From contig NW_026570253.1 in the NCBI RefSeq assembly GCF_019649055.1, positions 682,001 to 746,000 of the forward strand: a DNA stretch of 64,000 bases. The letters are read 5' to 3'. This document shows positions 11,566 to 21,270 of the stretch, piece after piece. The notes beneath the pieces are model-generated. The model was not told the origin of the DNA, searched no databases, and was given only the letters and a program-made list of their open reading frames with translations. The DNA comes from Paramacrobiotus metropolitanus. Its lineage: Eukaryota; Tardigrada; Eutardigrada; Parachela; Macrobiotidae. The translations under genes were made by a program, and so were the position numbers. Within the stretch, counting starts at the first letter, position 1. Every line of letters starts with the position of its first letter.

Positions 11566-13050
11566 ATGCCGTGCACAATGCATACACGTAATTCGACTGC
11601 GATATTCAGCGATGCAGAATGGGATGCTCGCTATAACGAGCGATTGCGAATCGGATCGGCTGTGTTTCTGATTATCGTGGGCTGTATGAGTGTTGTCGGG
11701 AACGCTGTCACCTTTGCGGCACTAATCAATTATCGTCGTCTACGGAATCCCACTACAGTGTTTGTTATTAATTTGGCTGTGTCGGATTTTTTATTTGCAC
11801 TAATCACGACGCCACTGACGGCGGTATGGTGTCTTTCCGATGATCGACTTTGGATTTGGCGGCATGTTGGATGCCGATTTTATGTGTATTCTGGACATGT
11901 GCTTGCGTCCGTTTCACTGTGCTCAATGGCAAGTTAAACAAATAAAATGAGATTACTGTAAATCTTTTGCGACGATTCAAAACTAACAGTCAAAAACGTT
12001 TCATTATCCAGCACTCGCATTTTCTTGTGGCAAACAACGTATTTACCGCGCTTTATTTTGATGTTACGTCGCGTAAAACAGTCGCCAAGAATTCATCACA
12101 TGGAAAAACTGTCGTTGGCAGTATTTATTGATTGATTTGCTCTTTCATTATTATTATAAATTCAATAAAAACAAGTGACATTTGCAGTTATTAAACATAC
12201 TGAAAGCAATAGATACATATGGTGGGAAAGTTTCAAAGGTCATTGTCGAATGTTACCGCACGCCGCGAAGTTGTTGGAAAACGGTCATGCATTGTTGCTC
12301 TAGGCTGCCATTGCCGTTACGCGCTTGATCATCATCATTAAAAAGCGCCCGACCACCTCAAAGCTGATCGACTGGAAGGCCATTAAAGCCGGCCTGATCT
12401 TCTGCTGGCTATTCCCGGCCATCGCCCTCAGCGCCCCCCTCCTCGGTCTGTGGGGCGACATGGGCGTCAACGTCAACTCCATCGGCGGCTGCACCTTCCT
12501 GCCCACCCCGGCCCACAACTCCCCCCGCAAGACCATCTACGTCGTGGGCATCTTGGTGCCGGTGTTCAGTATCGGGATGTGTTACGGCGCCATCTTCTTC
12601 ATTGTCTGGCGCACACGGGCCCGCATCCCGATACTGGCCGCCCGTCGGCCCAGCGACACCCGCTTCATGACCATGGTGCGCAGTCGTGGCTGGAGTGTGG
12701 AGTCGGTGGAGGACGTGGAGCCGACGGATGAGGGATGCTTTCCGCGCCGGCTGAACAGTGTGCGGAACTTTGCCCGGGTGGTCTTCGGCGTGGAGTGGCA
12801 TCTGACGCAGATGATGGGCGTGACGTATGTGACGCTGCTGGTGTGCTACATTCCCATTGTCTGCTACGAGATTGTCCATCCGAATAATTGTGATGCGTCG
12901 TTGAATGTGGTGGTGACGGTGCTGGTATGGGTCAGCGGCAGTCTCAATCCCATTATCTATACCATTATGAGCCGGCAGTTTCGCAAGGCATATGCTAGTT
13001 TGTTAGAAAAGGTCATCCACCGTATTAATCATTGTGTTCGCGTCATATGA
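11566..13050 (+). CDS. Class A GPCR, Tre1/Moody/GPR84-like, 2 exons with a GC-AG intron
   Basis: Seven-helix rhodopsin-family receptor of 369 residues. Exons 11566-11928 and 12304-13050. The N-terminus has an N-glycosylation site (NST). TM1 has GNAVTF, TM2 NLAVSDFLF followed by TTPLTA, a helix-3 cysteine is in VGCRFY, an ECL2 cysteine is in GGCTFLP, TM6 has VCYIP and TM7 SGSLNPIIY with a basic tail QFRKAY. The PLTA segment after TM2 and the SLCSMAAIAVTR end of TM3 resemble insect Tre1/Moody. The DRY triplet reads T-R-L, keeping only the arginine. The only donor that keeps the frame is GCAAGT at 11929, so this is a GC-AG intron. The ligand cannot be inferred. ATG 11566 is followed by a second in-frame ATG four codons later; either could start translation. 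Confidence 0.85.
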
Positions 13051-13581
13051 AACGGGAGATTAATTAAAGTTTCAGGATGCAAGTTCATGGCTCCAGTAGC
13101 CTGTTAAATTATTTGCATGTTTTCTGTTATATCGTGTTTCTATAGCCGTACTTTCGTATCGTTTTCCACAGGCGAACATGTACCACAAAATTAATACTCC
13201 TTCAACTGCAAAAAATGTGAGCGAACGTTATTCTCTGCTTACAGTTATTAGAATTGCAACCATAGTAAGTCAGTATTTAATTTTGGCACCACTTTTTGGT
13301 CCACAAATACAGTAAGCACTAAGCAGCTTCGTCAAGTTCATCGTTAAATAACAATTCATACAGATAAGTATCTGCATGCACGACAAAAAAAGGCGAAATA
13401 AATCATTATTAATATCTTATTACATTTGAACACAAAGCATGGAATAAACACCAGGAAGCCAGCAAACACAAACCATAACAAAATTGATTATAAGTAAGAG
13501 TCACCCTTTTCGGAAAAATCAACAAGACAAGTACAAAAAATCAATGTCATGACATGGCTTTAGGACGGAGCAGTGGATCCG
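13051..13581. other. Intergenic, convergent 3' ends of GPCR and UXT
   Basis: AT-rich, with an ATTAAA hexamer 12 bp after the GPCR stop that may serve polyadenylation. No other gene seen. Confidence 0.55.
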
Positions 13582-16500
13582 CTACCAACGCAGGCTGGGA
13601 GTTATAGCTTCCGGAGGTTCCGCGGAAATACTCTGCATTTGCCGCAGACCCTGTAAGCAAACATAAGATAACCACATGCACGATGCACATTTTTTTACCA
13701 ATACGGCTTAACTGGAATACGAAGCCGCTGTATCGGGCGGACCGCGAAAATTGCATAAAACATATGATTTACCTCCAGCACGACTCGGATGTGTGATTTT
13801 ATTTGGTATTCCGCCTTTTTCAGTGATTCCACCGTGCTGGTGAGACTGTTAATGCGAGCAGTGACATATTTCGAAGCTTGGGCTAACGGCATTTCCACGT
13901 AGACGTCGAGACCGAGGTTAACATACATTGTGCAAGGATCCACTCTAGAGGAAGAACATAAAATCTCAAAATAAACAACGACTGCAATAAAAAGCGAAAC
14001 GAGCTCTGCAGGAAAGTATCAGCTTAAAAGAGATACACAGAACTCAATTTTTCTTTCTATTTCAGTCTGTTTCGATTTATTTGACAAAAACGCATCAAGC
14101 TGACAATGAAGTGTATTCTCTGGGCTCTTTGTTCTTCGATTGTACAGTACAGTACCATTGATTCAATAGTGACTTCAGCGGCATCGAATCTAATTTATAA
14201 TTCTTTTATTAAGCGAGACTGAATTAATACTGCCACTGTTAACAAGTACAACGATATATTCTCTAAAAAAATAACTGATCATGCCTTACATATGAGCCTG
14301 AACGCGGAAATTACATCCGAGATCCGTATAAACACGCATGTGATCCGAAGGAATTTTCTTATCCTAAACAATCCGAAATGGGATACATCTGCGCACTGCC
14401 GGAAGACACAACAGTCTGTCTCACCTCCAGTTTTTGGATAAGACTCTTTAATGACTGGTACTCATTCAGCTCCTCGAGAATTTTCGCCAGACGGTTCTCC
14501 ACTTGCCTACAAAACGGATATGTATTTATTAAATGCACCAGCAATAACACCATTATAAATAAACATTGCTAAGCAGCTCAACTACAATTCAACTCATGCA
14601 TCCAAACTTTTCCAAAACAGTTCAGCATTTCGGATAACTAAATTTTACAGAATTTCCAGAAAGGATAACTAACGTCGTTTTGTTGTTGTTTGGCCAAGGA
14701 ATTCAGCTTATTAATCAATGCCTGACCAAACGCGGCCGTATACAGCGGACTAATGCTCTCCAGCAGCGCGTTCAGGCTCTCAAAATACCGCGTTTCCCCG
14801 CTATTTCCGTTCGCCGCCTGATCGTAGCGATCGGCCACCACCCGATAGCCCCGCTCCGACAGCTCAATACAGTACGGCGTCCCTTCGAGAGTCGTCAAAT
14901 TAAGGTGCACCAGATTACTCGTCTGCGGCAGGCGACCACTAACAGCAATGTCTTTAACGGCAAACGCCAGATCCTTAGCTACATGCTCAGCATCGTAGCG
15001 CAGATCCGAATTCTCCTCCTCCACCTCCACACTGTAACTCCACGCCGGCGGAGCTCTGGGCACTGAATCCATTCAACGCCCACGGACCGTCACACGGGAC
15101 GCGTAATTACACACGGAGACAAAGGGGCGAAAAGGGCAGAATTAAATTATCAGCGCAACGCCTTTTGATTCCTCCTTGACGAGCAGTCGAGCATGTGATC
15201 AGCAATACACTATACACTGCAATGTCTACCATACGAGCGGAGAAAAACGCCAATAATATTCGCTGTTTCGCAGATGTCTGTCGTATGCGTTAACTGATGG
15301 GTTGAAATACATTAGTACTACTCGAAACGCACTTTAGATGCGTTCTGTAAGATACAGAGCCGGGAGTTCTGTAAAAGTGAATCTGCCAATGGTACAGCGC
15401 TGAATCTTATAGAGCGTTACAGCGCAACGAGACCACGGTTTCTAAAAGCGCCCCGTTACCGTAGTTGAATTGGTCAACGATTTATTTACTTTTCACAACA
15501 ATTTTGTGGCCGTTTCCTTTATGTTTTTCTGGTGATTTTAAGTTTTGTTAAGTTAAGAAATCAAACGACTGGTGAAAAAGCGAAAGGCAATTGCACGTAT
15601 AAAGTACGCCGAGGTATTCCTCGCGCTGACGGCTATGGCGAAGTTGCATGTTGCCATCGATACAAATCAAACATGTACAGTCGGAGGCAGCTAAAATCAG
15701 AATCAGTGAACAAAGCAGAACTGGAATGTTGATTCGATAGAAACAATTAAACTCCCGTTAATTACACCCTCAAAACTTGAAAATTAAAATAGGACTTTAG
15801 TCTTTAGACGTACAGCGGACTGTGCATCCACATCAAAAAATAATTTGACCTAGCAAGAAATGCGAGTTCTGTATCGTAACGGAGCCAGGAGAGTTCCTTT
15901 TAGATACAGAACACTTTAACTCGGCCGTCCAATCAGTGGTAAGGGGGTGTGATCGAAAAGTTACAGAACTTCCGGCTCTGTATCGTACAGAACGCATTTA
16001 AAGTGCGTTTCGAGTCTAGCTATTAAAGTATCGTCTGCACTTTTATTGATCACTACGAGTACGCTTCATATGAGGGTGTTCACTGTTCAGTGATCAAATG
16101 CTTTAAAGAGAGTGTTGTAGAAGCGTCGCCATCGGGTGCGTCTGCAACGAAGATAAACAAGCGGATTGAACGGCTTTTACGAGCGGCGGAACGCGCCACG
16201 GTACCGGGATCTCGCTACCTGCAATGGTGCAGGTGATGTAGTCATGTTAAAAGGTTATGCGGCATGTTTGTAAGTAAATATTTTGTGTGCGTATGAGCGC
16301 TCGTGAAAACGTTACACCGGCTTCGAGCGGAAATAAAGGCAACCTTTCTTGGATAAGATCATGCGAGCGCTGCATTCGCTAACTACTAATCAACAAGGTA
16401 ATGCTTACAGTCTATCTGTCACGGTCATGCCGCTCTTCAGAAAATTGCTATCACAAAATTTACGAATACTTACCAAACCGGGACAACCAACAAGTGGCAT

Positions 16501-17525
16501 GCATGTAAAGCAACCAAAAGCAACGCGGCAAGCGTAATTTGAAAACAGGCATCTACAAATTAATTGGATTTCACACCGAGAAACAACCGAAAACGCCGAT
16601 CAGGAATTTTTCAACAAAACCTACTCTACTGACCACCTGACCCTTGCGGGTTACTAAAAAATGTTAATGTTTGCGAATCGGTTATTAACGAATGATTATT
16701 TTTGTCGTTTTCGCATCCAACTAGGCGCTACGCTACTGTCGTACAGATAATATACCTATTTTACATGTGTATAGCCGCACGACTTACAATGCCATCTCGC
16801 AAAAATGCTCAAGACAACAACACTTACCGTTAAAGAAAATTCATCAAACCAGAAAACGAAAAAATTTGTGATTTGTTTTTTTTCTGTATTAAATGTGGAG
16901 TAGTGTATTGGTGTTTGCTGGCTATCTGACCAAGAACGATTTACCGTTCTGGGATCTGCGGTCATCTGCCATTAATCGTCCAGAACCAGATCCGACAAGG
17001 TTACTGCTGAATGCTAATGTCTGCCATTATCTGCAATTTGCTGAAATAAACCATTTTCCATTCTGGAAAATTTAGTTTAATATCTTTCTTTCCTGCTTAA
17101 CGCTCAAGCATCACTGCTGATGTATCGTGCTTACGACTGGCTGTATCAAACCCTAACCGATATCAACCGACGGGTTGTGTGAGATGAAAAGCTGGGAAGC
17201 TAAACTTACAAGCGGTAACAAGCCTTATTACGAGTACACTGTATATCAGTAGACAGTATACTGTATGTAAAGATGTGAAAATGGCAATAAGCTGCTGCTA
17301 ACGAATGAAGACGGCAAAGACTGAATATTTTTGTCCATTTGTTGCCTTACAGAAAATGCATGCGTTACTTCATCAAGAAACCACGTCTAAAACGCAAACC
17401 ACAAACTAATACTTAATTAGGTAAAGACTTTATTTACAGTAAAGTTGTAAACTGTAAACTTACTGCAGGTCTCCACGAAGTTTTTCGTTCACGAAGGCCT
17501 CGTAATGTGCCAGTTTGGAATCCAT
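13582..17525 (-). CDS. UXT: UXT, prefoldin-like chaperone subunit, 5 exons
   Basis: UXT is an alpha-type prefoldin-like subunit of the R2TP/prefoldin-like complex and a transcription cofactor. Minus-strand exons in coding order: 17525-17464, 14506-14425, 14363-14290, 13944-13773, 13650-13582. Phases close exactly and give 152 residues (the family is near 157). Matches to the family are LAHYEAFVNEKLRGDL in exon 1, a coiled-coil LAKILEELNEYQSLKSLIQK, TDLGCNFRVQA, YVNLGLDVYVEMPLAQASKY, and IKSHIRVVLE + GLRQMQ at the C-terminus. Intron 1 is about 2.96 kb, far longer than the others, and contains the complete GSKIP gene on the same strand plus a MITE-like element. A second in-frame ATG at 14553, directly continuous with exon 2, could give a shorter product from an internal promoter, but it would lack the conserved first helix. 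Confidence 0.9.
14638..15072 (-). CDS. GSKIP: GSKIP, GSK3-beta/PKA-anchoring protein, single exon, nested in UXT intron 1
   Basis: GSKIP binds GSK3-beta and, in vertebrates, the PKA regulatory subunit. The 144-residue frame shows the family fold: LRYDAEHVAKDLAFAVKDI, VHLNLTTLEGTPYCIELSE, a GYRVVADRYDQ strand, and the C-terminal GSK3-binding helix SPLYTAAFGQALINKLNSL. The N-terminal 20 residues are acidic and variable, as usual in the family. No intron is needed; a GTTAGT after QQQND could be a donor, but the frame also reaches a stop 12 codons later. The gene lies wholly between UXT exons 1 and 2 in the same orientation, so it needs its own promoter (15073-15320) and 3' end processing inside the UXT pre-mRNA. 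Confidence 0.9.
   Translation of the reverse strand: MDSVPRAPPAWSYSVEVEEENSDLRYDAEHVAKDLAFAVKDIAVSGRLPQTSNLVHLNLTTLEGTPYCIELSERGYRVVADRYDQAANGNSGETRYFESLNALLESISPLYTAAFGQALINKLNSLAKQQQNDVSYPFWKFCKI
15321..16014. mobile_element. MITE-like element with 54-bp terminal inverted repeats
   Basis: 15321-15374 (starting CTCGAAACGCACTTTA) and 15961-16014 are reverse complements with three mismatches in 54 bp. The 694-bp unit has no transposase-like frame, so it would be a non-autonomous DNA element. The immediate flanks do not show a clear target duplication. It lies in UXT intron 1, about 250 bp upstream of the GSKIP start codon. Confidence 0.75.
16015..17463. other. Remainder of UXT intron 1
   Basis: No gene could be assigned. 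One stretch on the plus strand (about 16099-16230) stays open for more than 40 codons with a helix-like, basic composition (KINKRIERLLRAAERA) and an acceptor-like TTCAG before it, but no continuing exon was found. The rest is AT-rich. Confidence 0.4.
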
Positions 17526-18692
17526 CTCAACGGTCCCGGATTCGCAATCGAGATACACTTGGTCAAGACCAATTGTGAACAAGCGGTACTTCAGCAAATC
17601 GGAAGTACAGGGAGTCTCGTCACTCTTACGTTGGGGAAGTAGCCAAAGCCAAATCACAAAAATCCAGGGTTTCTGGTTCAGTAAAGTAAGTAGTTTTGGA
17701 GTTCTTCGGGCTAGCGCTCGTGGTTTGGTCAAGCATCTCCGTTACACAACTTGGCATTAAATTAATTAACAACTTGGCACTACCTTAAAACCTACTCGTA
17801 CAGATGCTTTTGCATTCTGATCGTATGACAAATCATTACAATAAGTCGTATAGCTAATGGAAGTGGGACAAAATTATCATAAAATAATTAATCCGGGAAG
17901 GCCAAAACACTGAAAACAGACAGAGCTTTTACGGGTAGTTATCAGGTCCGGGGCGGTTGGCTACTGGCTAGTTTTTTTGGAGTAAGACTTGCTGATGCGA
18001 GCGGAAATGCTGAAAAAGAACTTAAGAAAGAGTTTTCGCTTTCTTGTTTTTTTTTTATTCTTGTGATGTTCTCATCAAAGAGTTAAAATACTGTACGTAC
18101 TTCTGGTTTCGAACTAATACTCACCAGTCAGTTAAAATATTACTAACACTGCTGGCCAAATGAATTCGTTTCACTGACTTGCGACTGTAGGAATGCCTAT
18201 ATACAGATACTAGCAGACCTCAAGCATATCCAGCTTTATCATTCCCAGTCTGGTATTGCTTTAACAATTTTTTTGGTTAGAAGTCCAAAGAGATAAGCAA
18301 TAACCAATAACAACACATACTGATGGACTTTTGCGAGCGATGTTTGAATGCTACGCTTACTAGTCACGCATCACCGGTAAAATGCATTTATCGTAAGACG
18401 ATTTGCATGAGCGGCACCGGAGACTCGGAGAGCAGCGAAGGGATAAGGAATGAGAAATAACAGGAAATAATACTTCAAAAATTTTGACTAAAAGAACCTC
18501 ATAATGTCCTTACAAAATAATTGTCGCTTTAAATTTTCTACAGAGAAGTTGCTAACTGCACGTATAAGAGGGAAACAATTAGCGCGAGTTTTGCACCGCT
18601 TGGGATATTTTTCGCAAAGAAGGTTTCACCTTTGTCAAGTCAGAAATTAATTAATTAAGTAGATCAGTTAACTAATTAAGCAGATCAGCTGC

Positions 18693-18771
18693 TAAAGGGT
18701 CTCCAGATAATTCTCCATTAATCAATGTCAACGAGTGGCAGGTCGTCATGGACAATATCAAAGGTCCGCGC
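18693..18771 (-). pseudogene. Fragment of a P5B-type ATPase (ATP13A family)
   Basis: Read on the minus strand, an acceptor-like TTAGCAG is followed by about 26 codons containing MTTCHSLTLINGELSGDPL. This matches the very conserved (A/T)TCHSL...GDP(L/M)D segment of ATP13A lysosomal polyamine/cation pumps, located in the nucleotide-binding region. The similarity stops at GDPL: the following residues are AADLLN and then a stop, there is no donor site, and no neighbouring ATP13A exon was found. I read it as a duplicated or transposed exon remnant. Confidence 0.6.
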
Positions 18772-20017
18772 CTGCTAATCAAATGCCAGTTCATTTTGTG
18801 GCGCTGAATTAAATTGGAAACGCTCACTTTATCGCTGTTAGCCGACATGGCACAGTACATTTATGAATTAATTAGCGCAGTGCAAACTGTAATTGTAATT
18901 AACGTAAGTGCTCTGTAGATAATTAATTACCTAATAGTCTGATCATAGATTAATTTTTAATTGCTCATTTAGACGCTTATATATATGTTGTATGTATTAA
19001 AGTGGATGTATATGTATGTATATGTATATGTACTCGTATTACAGTGTATGTGCGTAGAAGACTATTGTTTTCATGACTTAAGCTTGGACGCTTGGTGCCT
19101 GATGCCGTTATGCGTATTCGCAAAACGGAGCTGTTCACGCGGGTATTTGTAAAACGTGCCGTATCTTTCCTTCGACCAGTTAAAAAACAGATCGGTTCGG
19201 AATGTTATGAATCATAATCCTGGCCAAAACAAAACCAGACCGGAGATAAGAAACGCAGAGGTGATTGAGGACGCGTATTATAAATTATACTGTACGAGTA
19301 GCGATAGTATTTGTACGAACGATAAGACCGCCCAGTTATGATTCATTCCATCGCGTTATGAATTTGTGTCCACTTTACCGGCTAGTTTCCTTTCTCATGA
19401 ATTTCTAGAATTCAGTCTTGACACTCGCTTGCTACAGCTTGCATCTACTTGATTGTTCCTCTTGCTGAAACCTTGCTTACAACCTTGCTGCGTTCTTGAT
19501 TCCCTTGTCATTAAACATGCCTTGAGTTACGTTGTTGTGTTTGACCGCTTGGGATGAACCTGTGTCATCCCAATCGGAGCCACCTGTGAAATTGCGTTAC
19601 ATCAGTTAAGAGCGTCCACGACCGCATCGTTGCCGGTCGTGCCACCTTTCACACCAACAGCCGTTTAATCGTGGTAAAGGCTGATCGCCACCCCACTAGA
19701 ACAGTAGCCAGATAGGCCACTGTTACTGTACAATAGGCCACTGTTACAATACACTGTACATTGATACATTAAACTTACAAAGTGCTGTACAGATATAAAA
19801 AAATTATTTAGCTGCAGCAGTTAAAGCTGTAATTAACAAGTTAGTTAATAACTAAATACTACAGTAATCGTAATCACTGTTGTAAATTGTGTTCGGCACA
19901 TAAATTAAATAACAATCAGCAGAACCAACGTTAACTTGATTCTGCATTTTCGTTCTGCATTTTCTACTCTAGCAAGTTTCTTCGACAGCACCATATTTTA
20001 TTACTTTTTATATGCAG

Positions 20018-20179
20018 TATTTCTCTTCGGCTAATGCTGTATCATCCTGGTGCCCTTGCGAAATGTGTAAGCACTTCAAGCGTGTGCACAAGTGCAATCA
20101 TTGCCTTTTCAATGGTGGTCGGGATGGAAGCTATTGGAAGATACAGATAACTGCCGGTCGATGCTCACACGAACCAAAG
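20018..20179 (+). other. Exon-like open stretch, cysteine-rich, unknown
   Basis: Bounded by TATATGCAG upstream and a strong donor GTAAGT downstream, open for 54 codons in one frame, and rich in paired cysteines (WCPCEMC, HKCNHC). This could be one exon of an unrecognised zinc-binding protein. No partner exon was identified, and the stretch could be chance. Confidence 0.25.
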
Positions 20180-21270
20180 GTAAGTGTTGCACAATGCTGT
20201 ACTGTACAGTTACTCCATATCCGTAGTCTGTACTCTGCACCACCGGCACCATACGTACCTTAGAATTTAGATGTAGCTGTAGACTGTAGTACTGTACCAT
20301 AGAATCTCCGGGATTACGGCAGAATCGTTGGGCTGGAATTGATGTTGTTGCTTACAGCCTTACGCGTTTTCTGATGCAGCGCTGCGGCATCTTCTTGTTT
20401 GTGCAGTGCAAGCTGTAGCAGTGTACACTTTCAGACACTACTTCCGCTTCGCCGGCATGTATATCGTATGTAGCTTGCAGACGTAAAATTTGTATCATAC
20501 GTACGTCAGCTGGTTGCAGTTGTCTTTCCTTTGCAAGGCGGTCCTGTGAATGCTGCCGGTTCCGCTCCTACGTGTTCAGTTGGCGTGTTCAGTCCGCTTC
20601 CCGCGTTATGACGTCGGGATGTTTATATTTGGGAAAGGGCAACGGCAAAGGAATCTCTCGTTTGGAGAAGTATTATTATCGCGCGCTCTGACTGCGCCTG
20701 CAGCTGCAGCAGCTGTCTGCACTGAATAAAGTGTGCACTGTGCAGCCACATGTATGCACGCCGCCCCATGGTTGGCTGCTTCACTTACAGATGCCGCGAT
20801 ATCGCATCGGCTGTTTGTTTCGGCCTGGCTAGAGCGCAACTGCCTGGCATGTGATCATCGCATCTGGATGATGCTGTTTTTTTCTCTTTATTGCGGGGCA
20901 ATGTTTTTTCCTGATGTTTAACCCATATTCCGCGCTAGCTAACACCGGATCGAACAGAGCGTTTACGGTGTTTATTGATAGTTACTGAAAATCTGCGATT
21001 TTTTACAGTCCCTTTGCTCACTGGGTCCAACGATCGGTTCAGCGTGCACAATTCACAAACATGACTAAACCAATGGTGGTGTTCTATGTGACAGATGCGC
21101 TGTGCTTCTCTGGCTTGGTTGTCAGTGGATGTATCGTCCGATTTTCCTTACATAGTTTTGCGCCCGCACTGCGCACCAGCACGGCGTCTTTGTGATATGA
21201 AAGTGTCAGTGGCGGATGTTTGTCTGGATTTTTTTCCTGTGGATCGTGTAGGGCATTGTAACGTGTCACA

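Larger units (their letters stand above)
17526..21270. other. Gene-poor region between UXT and SLCO gene 1
   Basis: About 3.7 kb between divergent start codons. It contains a decayed ATP13A-like fragment (18693-18771), an exon-like open stretch (20018-20179), short TATATG-type runs near 18980-19030 and many TACTGTAC-type palindromes. 21006-21018 (TTTTTTTACAG-like) could be the acceptor of a 5' UTR exon of the SLCO gene. Confidence 0.45.

Noticed and set aside
12409..12879. 156-codon minus-strand open frame opposite GPCR exon 2
   Set aside because: Shadow of a GC-rich exon; the plus strand gives all GPCR motifs.
14507..14553. UXT start at ATG 14553
   Set aside because: It would lack the conserved first helix; the exon at 17464-17525 supplies this helix and joins in phase. 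Kept only as a possible secondary start.
16099..16230. Plus-strand exon-like stretch containing KINKRIERLLRAAERA
   Set aside because: No downstream exon, no clear donor in phase and no recognisable family; it may be chance or a gene remnant.
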